Both the position numbers and the translations under genes were made by a program. Shown here in pieces: positions 42,825 through 52,043 of a stretch of DNA of 64,000 bases. Origin of the DNA: a virus; IMG/VR virus record IMGVR_UViG_3300020190_000010, positions 1 through 64,000 of that record; one strand, written 5' to 3'. How positions within the stretch are numbered: position 1 is the first letter of the stretch; each line of letters starts with the position of its first letter. Below the pieces are notes generated by a model that saw nothing but the letters and a program-made list of their open reading frames with translations, was not told the DNA's origin and ran no database searches.

Positions 42825-43910
42825 ATGGACTCATTATCATTTAAGAAATTTACAAACGATGCACTTTCAACATCGCAACGTGAAGTAGTTACGGCACCAT
42901 TGTGGTCTGAAGAACAAAGTAAATTATCAACTGTATTTACAAGTTCCGCACAATCTGATAATGAAAAACGATATTATTATGAAATTTTTAATAGTCAATC
43001 AAATACAATAGGTGCAGAATCACAATTTAGTATTGCGTATGGCGATGTTATGGGCAGTGGTTCATCAACAGGTTCTTATGGATTTGATACATTAGATTAT
43101 CCAACAAAGGCGATATATTCTCAATATAGACAATTATTGCTTACCAATCAAAATTTATTTAAGTTTGAAAATGATGAAACATCTGAATATGTTTATATTG
43201 TTAATGTAAACCGTGCTCGTTTCAAAGATAGAATGGACACTAATACTTGGCAATTAAACTTAATGCATATAAATGGAACTGGTAGTGCTCTTCTCGGTCA
43301 AGTTGTTGTTTCATCATCAAATAAAATGATTTCATTGATAGATGATTCTGGACAATCAACTACCGAATCTGCAACATTAGGTGGTAGAGTACATTATGTT
43401 AGAAGTGGATCATTAGTAAATGGTATTTATACTGCAGATACAACTCCGTGGGGATTGTTTTATCCAGACTATGGTGTAATTGTTTTGAACGGAAAGGCAT
43501 TAGATGCATCTTCTTCATTTTCAACTGCAAGATCTGTTGCTGGTAGTGGTAGTCAATTTGGTGGTGGTGCAGATAATATATTTAGATTTTGGACATCAAT
43601 AAGTGGTGCTATGTCATACGATCCAAATAGTGGATCATTTCAAGGTGCTACCAGTGAAGTAATTGCATCAACCTATTACTATGCTAGACTATTAAATAAT
43701 GAATTTAACTATACAGGAAATCCAAGTTTTTATTCTGGTAGTAGAAATGAATTAAAATGGCCAGGTATGTATAATGATCCAAGAGTATATTTAACTACTG
43801 TTGGTTTATATGATGACAATTATCAATTATTGGCTGTTGCTAAATTAAATGAGGCGGTTGCAAAAACATTTGACAAAGAAATTGTTATTAAAGTAAAACT
43901 TGATTATTAA
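42825..43910 (+). CDS. Tail structural protein, paralogue family (copy 2)
   Basis: A 361-residue protein starting MDSLSFKKFTNDALSTSQRE. It has VFTSSAQSDNEKRYYYEIFN, SIAYGDVMGSGSSTG, NRARFKDRMDTNTWQLNLMH, KMISLIDDSGQ, a WGLFYPDYGVIVLNG strand and the end LTTVGLYDDNYQLLAVAKLN. It is separated from copy 1 by 2 nt with no good ribosome binding site, so translation probably continues from upstream. Confidence 0.65.
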   Translation: MDSLSFKKFTNDALSTSQREVVTAPLWSEEQSKLSTVFTSSAQSDNEKRYYYEIFNSQSNTIGAESQFSIAYGDVMGSGSSTGSYGFDTLDYPTKAIYSQYRQLLLTNQNLFKFENDETSEYVYIVNVNRARFKDRMDTNTWQLNLMHINGTGSALLGQVVVSSSNKMISLIDDSGQSTTESATLGGRVHYVRSGSLVNGIYTADTTPWGLFYPDYGVIVLNGKALDASSSFSTARSVAGSGSQFGGGADNIFRFWTSISGAMSYDPNSGSFQGATSEVIASTYYYARLLNNEFNYTGNPSFYSGSRNELKWPGMYNDPRVYLTTVGLYDDNYQLLAVAKLNEAVAKTFDKEIVIKVKLDY

Positions 43911-43918
43911 GGCGATAT

Positions 43919-46900
43919 ATGAATGAATACTTTGACGATGGCGTTTTCGGTTTAATTACATCTGGTGTAACCGCAATTACACAGAAGAATGCATCTGTTA
44001 TAGATACAACAATAACCGCATTACAAGCTGAAATACAAAAACAACAGGGTAATATAGATTATTGGAGAGATCTTGATAGACAAGATATTGTTGATGAACT
44101 TACTCTCATTCAAAATATCGCAAGACAATTTGTTACATTATTCAATGTTTATTTCAGATACTTAACTGATACAGGCGGAACAGGAACTCCTCCATATACT
44201 GATTGGGCTGATGAATATAATTCATTTCTTGGTGTATCACCAAAAACAATAGTTAGTGGATCACAATTACCTTCTGGTACAAATCAAAGTTCATTGGAAT
44301 ATGGTACATGGCAAAAATTAAAAAACATGCTAACTACTGGTCAAACTGGAACACCTTATACCCAACCACCACCACCACAGGGAATGCAACAGCGTGCAGC
44401 ATGGATGCAAAAACCATTTACATTACCAATTGACAATGCAAAAGATTGCATGTTTTATATTGAAACTAGAGAAGTTGATCCAGGTGGAACAAGAAGTATA
44501 GTAATTGGAAGTAATACATATACCATAAAAAATCCAACAGTTTTAGAATTTAAGTTACACAGATGTTGCAATGTCAAAGTTCCAAAAGTAGTTGATCAAT
44601 GTGGTAATTGTCCTACAGGAACAAATCAAAAATATAAGGCAAATGAACGGCACATAATAATTGATTGGACAAGATTAGTTACCGGAAAATTATCATATAC
44701 ATTACAAGATTGTCAAGGTCTTCAAACAAAAAAGGTAAATTACAATTATTGGTATGATTCAGACGAAGTTTGGGAAAACTTTTTATCAATAACAAAAAAT
44801 TACAATATAGTAGTTCCTGATGGTCAAAATGAAGCATCATGTGCAGTTGATATGCAATTTGATCCTGAGGATTATCCATATTCAACACAATCTCGTCAAT
44901 TCTCTCTTGTAAATTTACAAGAACATTTAATATCAAGAACAATTGATCCTACTGTTTACAGTAAATATCCAAACAATAGAGGAAGAGAATTGCGTGGAGC
45001 ATATGCCACAAGTCTTGGAACTCTATGCACCGAAGCGTATAATAAACAATTTGTTAGTCCTCACGGTGATATTGGTGAGTTAATTGGTTCAAAAAAGGGG
45101 ATGCTTCCAGATAATTTTGATAGAATATTTGCATATGCTTCACCAAAGTGGTTTGATTACACAAATATAGGATTCATAAGTCATGTTGAAGCTGTTTATA
45201 GAGGAAATACAAAATCAAATCCTGGTAGTATCAGTATAAGTGAATGGTATTCAAATGCATCATTAACCAATGAATTTGAACTAATTTCTGATATTCAGCA
45301 TTTTGATAATCCCATAGTTGAAAGAACGTCATGGCCTTATGTTGATCCTCTATCCTCTAATCCAAATGATAGATTATATCCGTTAGTGCCTTCTGTGAAA
45401 GCAAAAGGTGGTGGGGAAATTGCATGTCAATCACCAAACATTACACCAACTGGTTATGATTGTAATAGACCATTTAGTGAAACTAGAGGATTTAATTGGA
45501 TATTAAAAGAATCTCCTGTAAATGTTTTTAGAGACATTGAAGATTTTTCAAATGCGTATAATCAATCAACAAAAAGATTTGTTGGATTAACAGATAATAA
45601 TACATTTGACGGATCAGTAAAAATTGCATCCGGACAAATCTTTAAGATTTTTGATGGTGGCGGATCTGTATTGAGATTTAATAACTTTACAGATGTTCCA
45701 AACATCCAAGTTCCTGGTAAACCTTGTTTTGTTGGAACTGAAAGAACATACAAAATTGATATTAAACGCCAACAAAAAGTTTATATTAAATTAGAATGTA
45801 ATGCTTGGGGCGAAATTCCATATTTTTCAAAACCAACAGATGTCCCAAAAGCCGCTGGCGATTCAAGATTTGACAATTCAGATTTTACAGGAAATGCTGG
45901 TATTATATCAAGAGGACCATATGTAACTCAAATGGTTAAAGGTGGTGCTGGAACAACAATGGGTTCTTATCCAGGTGCTATACTTGAAGAATCAACTGGA
46001 CAATGGTATATTTACAAAGAAGTATTTACACCATTTTTAGATGGAAATGGTAATAGAGACTTCAAAACAATTCTTGGTAATACAATATCTCTGAATAAAA
46101 ACGGTGTTGGTTGTCAGCCATCAAGAGAAGAATGTGCTAGAACAGAACCACAAGTTGATCCAAATAATGTTTGTGGTTGCACCGAATTTATTATAGAAAC
46201 TTGCGATGATGTATATGATTCATTTACATATACAGATTTCATGGATAGACAAACGCATGTAAAAGAATACAGAATTGCTAAGGAGTTTCCTGCTGATCCA
46301 CAATACCGTTGGTTACGAGCAACAGAAAGAATATACTCAACCGTATTATCTGGAAGACCAGAGTGTAATCCTTCACCAGTTAGAATGCATCATCCTTTCT
46401 TGTTTGGTGCAGATGTGCTAACAGGTATAAAGAAAAATATAGTTTTTGGTTTATTCAATGGAATGCAATCACCGACTTGTTATTTAACAAGTTCCGTTCA
46501 ACCTACTGCATCAAAAGAATACTATTATGATATAACTGATTGTGATAGTTGCACAACAAATCCATATTATGCAATTGCTTATGGACATTATGAAGGTTCT
46601 GGATCTACAAGTATTGGTTATGATTATAGTGATAGTGCAACTAAGGCAATATATTCACAATATAGATTATTGGCACTTGAACATCCAGAAACAAGATTTA
46701 AGTTTTATGATGTTGGAACCGAAACAACACCAAAGGGAATATATGCAATAAACTTTTATAGAGATGGTTTGAGTCACAGATTGGATCCTGGCAATTTTCA
46801 AATAAATCTTGCAGGATTAAGTGGAAGTGCTTTTGCTAATAATGTTCACACAGGAAGTAATGTTCAAATATCTGGTTCAAATCCAACGATATTGTCACTA

Positions 46901-47485
46901 ATTGATAATTCCGGTGATATTGATGAAAGTAAATTTTGTTTAGAGGATCCGTATTCATATTATGATATTGTTAGTGGTTCACTTTCAAATGGTGTTCATA
47001 ATAGTGGAACTGGAAGTATATTGACCAATACAAACATAACAACTTATGGTAGAGTATATCCAAATATAGGCGTTGTTATATTGAACGGTGATAAATTTGA
47101 TAGTATTTTAGGATTTAATTCTGTAACTGGAAGTAACATTGCAGGTGATAATGCTTGGAAAATACATACATCTATAAGTGGTGCAGCTGCTCTTGGACAA
47201 CCTATTAAAGCTAGAAATGTAAGAACAAAAACAACAAATCATTATTTTGTTCGTGTTCCAACAACTGAGGCAAATTATAGCACAAATCCTACTTATGTAC
47301 TAAACGATGGTGAAAAACGCGGTCACTTAAAGTATGAGTGTTTTGTAAACGATCCAGTAACATACATTACATCAGTTGGTCTTTACAATGACAAAACAGA
47401 ATTACTTGCTGTTGCAAAATTAAGTAGACCTATTCAGAAAACGCCAGATAACGATGTTCTAATTAAAATAAGGTTAAATTGGTAA
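43919..47485 (+). CDS. Large virion protein with C-terminal paralogue domain (copy 3)
   Basis: A 1188-residue protein. The first 830 residues are unique: a short helical start, then Cys-rich beta regions (HRCCNVKVPKVVDQCGNCPT, CGCTEFIIETCDD), which could hold metals or disulphides. From about residue 840 it repeats the family plan (CYLTSSVQPTASKEYYYDIT, AIAYGHYEGSGS, HRLDPGNFQINLAGLSGSAF, VTYITSVGLYNDKTELLAVA). It seems a fusion of a new N-terminal module to the shared domain. AAGGCGATAT precedes the ATG. Confidence 0.65.
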   Translation: MNEYFDDGVFGLITSGVTAITQKNASVIDTTITALQAEIQKQQGNIDYWRDLDRQDIVDELTLIQNIARQFVTLFNVYFRYLTDTGGTGTPPYTDWADEYNSFLGVSPKTIVSGSQLPSGTNQSSLEYGTWQKLKNMLTTGQTGTPYTQPPPPQGMQQRAAWMQKPFTLPIDNAKDCMFYIETREVDPGGTRSIVIGSNTYTIKNPTVLEFKLHRCCNVKVPKVVDQCGNCPTGTNQKYKANERHIIIDWTRLVTGKLSYTLQDCQGLQTKKVNYNYWYDSDEVWENFLSITKNYNIVVPDGQNEASCAVDMQFDPEDYPYSTQSRQFSLVNLQEHLISRTIDPTVYSKYPNNRGRELRGAYATSLGTLCTEAYNKQFVSPHGDIGELIGSKKGMLPDNFDRIFAYASPKWFDYTNIGFISHVEAVYRGNTKSNPGSISISEWYSNASLTNEFELISDIQHFDNPIVERTSWPYVDPLSSNPNDRLYPLVPSVKAKGGGEIACQSPNITPTGYDCNRPFSETRGFNWILKESPVNVFRDIEDFSNAYNQSTKRFVGLTDNNTFDGSVKIASGQIFKIFDGGGSVLRFNNFTDVPNIQVPGKPCFVGTERTYKIDIKRQQKVYIKLECNAWGEIPYFSKPTDVPKAAGDSRFDNSDFTGNAGIISRGPYVTQMVKGGAGTTMGSYPGAILEESTGQWYIYKEVFTPFLDGNGNRDFKTILGNTISLNKNGVGCQPSREECARTEPQVDPNNVCGCTEFIIETCDDVYDSFTYTDFMDRQTHVKEYRIAKEFPADPQYRWLRATERIYSTVLSGRPECNPSPVRMHHPFLFGADVLTGIKKNIVFGLFNGMQSPTCYLTSSVQPTASKEYYYDITDCDSCTTNPYYAIAYGHYEGSGSTSIGYDYSDSATKAIYSQYRLLALEHPETRFKFYDVGTETTPKGIYAINFYRDGLSHRLDPGNFQINLAGLSGSAFANNVHTGSNVQISGSNPTILSLIDNSGDIDESKFCLEDPYSYYDIVSGSLSNGVHNSGTGSILTNTNITTYGRVYPNIGVVILNGDKFDSILGFNSVTGSNIAGDNAWKIHTSISGAAALGQPIKARNVRTKTTNHYFVRVPTTEANYSTNPTYVLNDGEKRGHLKYECFVNDPVTYITSVGLYNDKTELLAVAKLSRPIQKTPDNDVLIKIRLNW

Positions 47486-47486
47486 T

Positions 47487-48008
47487 ATGATATGGGATAG
47501 AACAAAAACTCTTGCTATTTTATCAAATTTTTATGTTTACATGGTTCCAAGTGTAAGTATTTTTGGTGAATTATACAATTTAACAGTAATTGAAGATGAA
47601 TTGCAAGATCAAGTATTACGATTAGAATTTCATAACGAACAGCTGTTGCCAAGAGTTGGATTAAAAAAAGTTGTTGATAATGTTATTGCAAGAAAAAGTG
47701 CAGAATTTTTCATAAGACTAATACAAGATTCAAAATTTCATGTTAAAGATGGATTAGATTATCTAGAATTTATTGAAGGCATAGAGTATGCATTAGATAA
47801 GTTAAATTCATACGATAAAGTATTAACTGACATAGTTATAGAGGATCAAAAAGATGTATCTTTAATTGAATTTAGTGTGAATTTTATTGCTGCACTTAAT
47901 GACAAACAAAATGAAATTGAAGAATCTGAAACAGAAGATCAACTTGCAGAAACATTTTTTGATTCACCGATAGATACTAGATTTTTAATAGATGATACAG
48001 AAATTTAA
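47487..48008 (+). CDS. Small helical tail-operon protein
   Basis: A 173-residue protein beginning MIWDRTKTLAILSNFYVYMV. It is helical and acidic toward the end (NEIEESETEDQLAETFFDSP). It sits between copies 3 and 4 of the paralogue family with 1-nt spacing to copy 3, which suggests a chaperone or adaptor for them, but the sequence gives no family. Confidence 0.6.
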   Translation: MIWDRTKTLAILSNFYVYMVPSVSIFGELYNLTVIEDELQDQVLRLEFHNEQLLPRVGLKKVVDNVIARKSAEFFIRLIQDSKFHVKDGLDYLEFIEGIEYALDKLNSYDKVLTDIVIEDQKDVSLIEFSVNFIAALNDKQNEIEESETEDQLAETFFDSPIDTRFLIDDTEI

Positions 48009-48019
48009 TATACAAAAAT

Positions 48020-48026
48020 TATTTAT
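48020..48026 (+). promoter_or_regulatory. Candidate late promoter TATTTAT
   Basis: TTATTTATTA, a weak variant, 20 nt before the gene at 48047. Confidence 0.35.
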
Positions 48027-48046
48027 TAAAAATAAAATGGTTACAA

Positions 48047-49330
48047 ATGAAAATAGATAGACTTAAAATAAATAAATACATTCTTGAATTATTAAAAAGT
48101 TACGTTGATTTTGTAAAAGAAAACGATTTTGTAACTCCAGATAAAATTACTGTATTAAATCGCACAACAAGTGGTTCAGTTTTTCCAGAAATAGAGTTCA
48201 TAAATGAAGCTCTAAATCTTGGTGTTCCATCATTAAACTATAAGGAATTATCGAAAGAAACCGATTATACACCTGCCATAAAAAAACAAACTACAAGAGG
48301 TTTATTTGGGTGTGCAACAAATGAAAAATTGGAAACATTCTATACTGGTTCAGTATTATCCAATCAACAAAATTATTATATGTCTGTTTATGATAAATTG
48401 CCAAGTGATATAAATACACATCACGAATTTGATATTGCATATGCACATATATCTGGATCAGGTTCTTCATATACACAAATAGACGGAACATATACAACAG
48501 AATTTTTGCCAGCAAAAACTATGTTTCGTAAATATATGTTAGATTGTTTTGATAAAACTGATGGTAAATTTGAATTTAAGAATGGTGCAAACGGTAACTA
48601 TTTTTATGTTTTACATTTTAATAGACAATCATTTAAGGACAGGTTAGATCCTGGTAATTTTCAAATGACTATTTCTCCCATTGTTTCAAATCCAAATCAA
48701 TTATACAATACAGGAAGTAATTTTTATTTCAATACTGCATCAAATACTATATTTACATTGATAGATGATAGTTCTGACTCAAAAGAACAAATAACATACA
48801 TGGAAGAAGTAAAAGATTATTACTACCTTGTTTCTGGATCTCTTTTAGATGGTGTATATGATGATAGTGGTTCAAATGCTTGGGGTATAGTTATTCCAAA
48901 AAAGGGTATTGTTATTTTAGATGGTGTTGTTTTGGATCAATCATGTTCATTTAATACCGTTACTGCTTCTATTGATGGTGATAACATTAAAAAATTATTT
49001 TATGCAATAAGTGGTTCAACTGCACCAAATAGTGTAAGAAATAACTATGGTTCTTGGTTTGCTAGATCATCGGAATGTAATTTAGTAGAAACATATTTTT
49101 GTAGAGTTCGACCAAATGAAATGAGTTATTCAAATAATCCTACTTATGTAAGTGGTAGTAATAAAGAACTACGCTATAAATCACCAGTAGATGATTCATT
49201 TGCTTACATAACAACCGTTGGTTTGTATAATAATAAAAGACAACTTATTGCAGTTGGTAAATTAGAAAAACCAATTCTAAAAAAGAAGAGCGATGAATGT
49301 ATATTTCAAGTTAAAGTGAGAACAAACTAA
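48047..49330 (+). CDS. Tail structural protein, paralogue family (copy 4)
   Basis: A 427-residue protein. An 85-residue N-terminal extension (KIDRLKINKYILELLKSYVD) precedes the family plan: LETFYTGSVLSNQQNYYMSV, FDIAYAHISGSGSSY, NRQSFKDRLDPGNFQMTISP, FTLIDDSSD, WGIVIPKKGIVILDG and AYITTVGLYNNKRQLIAVGK. Its stop overlaps the start of the next gene by 1 nt (TAATG), so translation is coupled. Confidence 0.65.
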   Translation: MKIDRLKINKYILELLKSYVDFVKENDFVTPDKITVLNRTTSGSVFPEIEFINEALNLGVPSLNYKELSKETDYTPAIKKQTTRGLFGCATNEKLETFYTGSVLSNQQNYYMSVYDKLPSDINTHHEFDIAYAHISGSGSSYTQIDGTYTTEFLPAKTMFRKYMLDCFDKTDGKFEFKNGANGNYFYVLHFNRQSFKDRLDPGNFQMTISPIVSNPNQLYNTGSNFYFNTASNTIFTLIDDSSDSKEQITYMEEVKDYYYLVSGSLLDGVYDDSGSNAWGIVIPKKGIVILDGVVLDQSCSFNTVTASIDGDNIKKLFYAISGSTAPNSVRNNYGSWFARSSECNLVETYFCRVRPNEMSYSNNPTYVSGSNKELRYKSPVDDSFAYITTVGLYNNKRQLIAVGKLEKPILKKKSDECIFQVKVRTN

Positions 49331-51045
49331 TGTCATTTCAATTCGGAAATACAATAAGTGTTGCTTGGAAAAAATTAAAAGCCGGTGATTATACTGTTAG
49401 GTCATTTGAGGCAAATAAACTTTGGAAAATAAACACAGATACAAATGACCAATACTATTACGATAAAATTGGAACAAAAGTATACCGTGCACTATATGCA
49501 GAAAATCATAAGTATTTTGGCAAAGTTGCAAATTTAAGTTCTTCTTTATATGAAAGAGTTTTTACTTCACAAAGTTTAGATCCAAAACTTTTATGGTATC
49601 ATCTTGACCATTCTTTTTATACAGAATATCAAACAGGAAAATTTCCTGTTTATATTACAGAGGATGCAACATTAACATATCTTTGGCAATCAAGTTCAAT
49701 GGTTGTATTTCCAATGGGTGTTTTTGGTGAAGGAATAAAGAAAAAAAGTTTTACTATGACCAATTACAGTAGCACATCTTCAAAAGAATTTACAGTAGTT
49801 GATGACGGATTTGGTAATCTAATAGATACTTCATACGATACTGAACATTTTATACCGATAGAAAATAATCTTCTATATGTTGGTTTCAATGAAAAGTATA
49901 GAGAATACAATTACAAAAATGAAAAATTGGAATATGTATTAGATACTTCGAGAAATAGATATAATGTAAAATTATTTAATCCGAAAAAAATAAGTTACAA
50001 TGATGGAATACCAACAAGTGATACAAATGAATCAACTGGTGTTTCTGCTAATTTATATGGTTCTTATTTTCAAGTAGAAGAAGCACCGTATTTTAATTTT
50101 ACAAGGTTAAACAATTTTGCTTTTAGTTTTTGGATGAAAATACCACCAACACAATCAATGCTTACTTCCGATTACAACGCAATCTTTAATAAAAATACAA
50201 TTGAAAAAAAAGATATAAATGGAATAACATCAACAATTTTAAGTGTTTCGGAACAATATCCATTTGATATTTCATTATTAAATGTGTCATCTTCTTCACC
50301 AAATTCAATAAGATTTAGACAAAGTTCAGAATTAGAGACTGCATTTGTTACTTCAAGTGCATTAACGCCAAATTCTTGGTATCATGTTGTGTGTCAGAAA
50401 ACAGGAAGCAATTATCAAATATGGTTAAACGGTGCATTAAATGCATCTTCAAGTGCATTCGTTTCAAATAAAATACTAAATAATAACAATTTTTATATTG
50501 GTGATGATGGAACTGGAACAAAATGTTTATCTGGTTCTTTGGATGAAATTCGTATTTACAAAAAAGGTTTAACCTCAAATCAAATAAATTCTTTGTATGA
50601 TAACAGTTTTGAAACAGGATCTGCATATCAAACCAATAGAATTGGCAATATATTTTACAAAAAAGGAATTGTTGTTGTTTCTGATCCAAGACCTAAATAT
50701 GCAAATACATTTTTAGGTGAAACTGGTAATTTTGATTACAATGATTTAACAGATGGTTTTTATGGACAATTTAGAAGCACAACAACAATGTATGAACATG
50801 AAATTGTTTGTAAAATTCGCAAACATGAATTTAATTATACACAAAATCCATCTATATTAAAAGATGTGCAATCCGGTCCTTCATTATTAGATACCTATGT
50901 AACTAATCCATATTTCAATCCATACATAACAACAGTTGGATTATACAATAAAGATAGAGAGTTAGTTGCAGTTGCTAAAGTGGCAAATCCGATAGAAAAA
51001 AGAGACGATGTAGATATGAATATCATTGTAAGGTTTGATATGTAA
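49330..51045 (+). CDS. Tail protein with LamG-like insert, paralogue family (copy 5)
   Basis: A 571-residue protein. The beginning and end follow the paralogue family (end: YITTVGLYNKDRELVAVAKV), but residues about 235-430 contain a concanavalin/LamG-type sandwich: FNFTRLNNFAFSFWMKIPPT, TPNSWYHVVCQKTGSNYQIW, NNNFYIGDDGTGTKCLSGSL and DEIRIYKKGLTSNQINSLYD. LamG domains bind sugars, so this copy is a candidate receptor-binding member. Confidence 0.7.
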   Translation: MSFQFGNTISVAWKKLKAGDYTVRSFEANKLWKINTDTNDQYYYDKIGTKVYRALYAENHKYFGKVANLSSSLYERVFTSQSLDPKLLWYHLDHSFYTEYQTGKFPVYITEDATLTYLWQSSSMVVFPMGVFGEGIKKKSFTMTNYSSTSSKEFTVVDDGFGNLIDTSYDTEHFIPIENNLLYVGFNEKYREYNYKNEKLEYVLDTSRNRYNVKLFNPKKISYNDGIPTSDTNESTGVSANLYGSYFQVEEAPYFNFTRLNNFAFSFWMKIPPTQSMLTSDYNAIFNKNTIEKKDINGITSTILSVSEQYPFDISLLNVSSSSPNSIRFRQSSELETAFVTSSALTPNSWYHVVCQKTGSNYQIWLNGALNASSSAFVSNKILNNNNFYIGDDGTGTKCLSGSLDEIRIYKKGLTSNQINSLYDNSFETGSAYQTNRIGNIFYKKGIVVVSDPRPKYANTFLGETGNFDYNDLTDGFYGQFRSTTTMYEHEIVCKIRKHEFNYTQNPSILKDVQSGPSLLDTYVTNPYFNPYITTVGLYNKDRELVAVAKVANPIEKRDDVDMNIIVRFDM

Positions 51046-51046
51046 T

Positions 51047-51454
51047 ATGCGTAGAAATCAAGTTGCAATTAAACATGGTTTTCGTAGTGGTTTGGAAGAT
51101 ATAGTAAATGATATGTTGAAAGAAAACGGTAAATCATTCAGTTACGAAAGTGAAAAAATATCCTACATCCAACCGGAAACTAAACACAATTATACACCAG
51201 ATTTTGTCCTAAACAAAACGGATGGCAACAAAATGTATATTGAAACAAAGGGTAGATGGGTAAAGACAGACCGATTGAAGTTTGATTTGATATTTGACCA
51301 ATATCCTGGTATAGATATTCGTTTTGTATTCCAAAATCCAAATGCAAAATTATACAAAGGAAGTAAAACAACCTATGCTCAATACTGTGATAAGAAAGGG
51401 TGGCGTTGGGCAAAGAAAGAAATACCAGAGGAATGGTTGAAAGAATGCTTGTAA
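51047..51454 (+). CDS. T7 endonuclease I-like Holliday junction resolvase
   Basis: A 135-residue protein. The catalytic set of the endonuclease I family is visible: SGLED (E17), YTPDF (D52) and YIETKGRW (E66, K68), corresponding to E20, D55, E65 and K67 of the T7 enzyme. It should cut branched DNA before packaging. The ATG at 51047 was chosen; the frame continues 12 nt upstream to a TTG without spacing for a binding site. Its last codons (EEWLKECL) are duplicated at 51964-51987. Confidence 0.85.
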   Translation: MRRNQVAIKHGFRSGLEDIVNDMLKENGKSFSYESEKISYIQPETKHNYTPDFVLNKTDGNKMYIETKGRWVKTDRLKFDLIFDQYPGIDIRFVFQNPNAKLYKGSKTTYAQYCDKKGWRWAKKEIPEEWLKECL

Positions 51455-51478
51455 TTGTAACAAATTTTTCTTATATTT
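51431..51478 (+). repeat. 48-bp direct repeat, copy 1
   Basis: Matches 51964-52011 with one mismatch. It covers the last codons of the resolvase gene and the promoter region after it. Confidence 0.9.
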
Positions 51479-51479
51479 A
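51449..51479 (+). promoter_or_regulatory. Promoter-like site, TTG-N20-TATATTTA
   Basis: Host-type -33 TTG, 20 nt, then TATATTTA, which also reads TATATTTAT (51472-51480), the late motif. It serves the gene at 51514. The downstream duplicate has TATATTTG instead. Confidence 0.6.
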
Positions 51480-51513
51480 TTGGTATACCAAGTATTTTTT
51501 TTGGAGATTATGA

Positions 51514-51813
51514 ATGAATAAACAAAGAATGCAAAAACTTGCTGGTCTTTTGAAGGAAAACATCAATGAAGCCAGTGGTAAAATCAATGCGAAAATTACA
51601 GCTGTTGAATTTGATTTTGAATCAGATGACGATTATGGGGATGTATCTCCAGCAGAACAGAAAAAATTTGTTGCTTCTGTAATAGGTAAAACGTATCAAG
51701 TTGATGACGAAGATGAAATTGCAGACGCTATTTCAGACGATACAGGGTGGTTAGTAATGAGTTTACAATACGAACTTCAAGATGCAATAGTTCAACGTAA
51801 AATGAAAAAGTAA
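51514..51813 (+). CDS. Small acidic protein with a processing-type leader
   Basis: A 99-residue protein starting MNKQRMQKLAGLLKENINEA, an amphipathic leader with Glu at spacing like prohead-protease sites, then an acidic beta-like domain (VEFDFESDDDYGDVSPAEQK). TTGGAGATTATGA precedes the ATG. The leader resembles N-termini of many phage internal or scaffold-associated proteins, but cleavage is unproved. It lies between the two copies of the 48-bp repeat. Confidence 0.65.
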   Translation: MNKQRMQKLAGLLKENINEASGKINAKITAVEFDFESDDDYGDVSPAEQKKFVASVIGKTYQVDDEDEIADAISDDTGWLVMSLQYELQDAIVQRKMKK

Positions 51814-51831
51814 AATCTTCTTAAAGAAGCC

Positions 51832-51987
51832 ATGGGGCTAACCATAGACCAAAATCTTCCGAATGCTACCAACAAAATTACATCATTCAGCAATGAATAT
51901 TGGAATAAAATACGGGAGTATGAAAGAAATACGGTGGAACCTTTCACGGAGCGGTTGGCAGAAGAATGGTTAAAAGAATGCTTGTAA
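51832..51987 (+). CDS. 51-residue frame ending in the duplicated resolvase tail
   Basis: A frame starting MGLTIDQNLPNATNKITSFS and ending AEEWLKECL, the last eight residues being identical to the end of the resolvase at 51047. No good ribosome binding site. It may be a small gene, or the remnant of a second resolvase copy reduced by recombination. Low confidence as an expressed gene. Confidence 0.35.
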   Translation: MGLTIDQNLPNATNKITSFSNEYWNKIREYERNTVEPFTERLAEEWLKECL

Positions 51988-52011
51988 TTGTAACAAATTT
52001 TTCTTATATTT
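51964..52011 (+). repeat. 48-bp direct repeat, copy 2
   Basis: Same as 51431-51478 with one G-to-A change. After it the two copies diverge. Confidence 0.9.
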
Positions 52012-52012
52012 G
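51982..52012 (+). promoter_or_regulatory. Bacteroidota-type promoter
   Basis: Plus strand: TTG, 20 nt, TATATTTG, a full match. It lies 31 nt upstream of the primase start. Confidence 0.75.
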
Positions 52013-52043
52013 TTACAAGTATTATTTTCCGTAAAGTGTGGTT

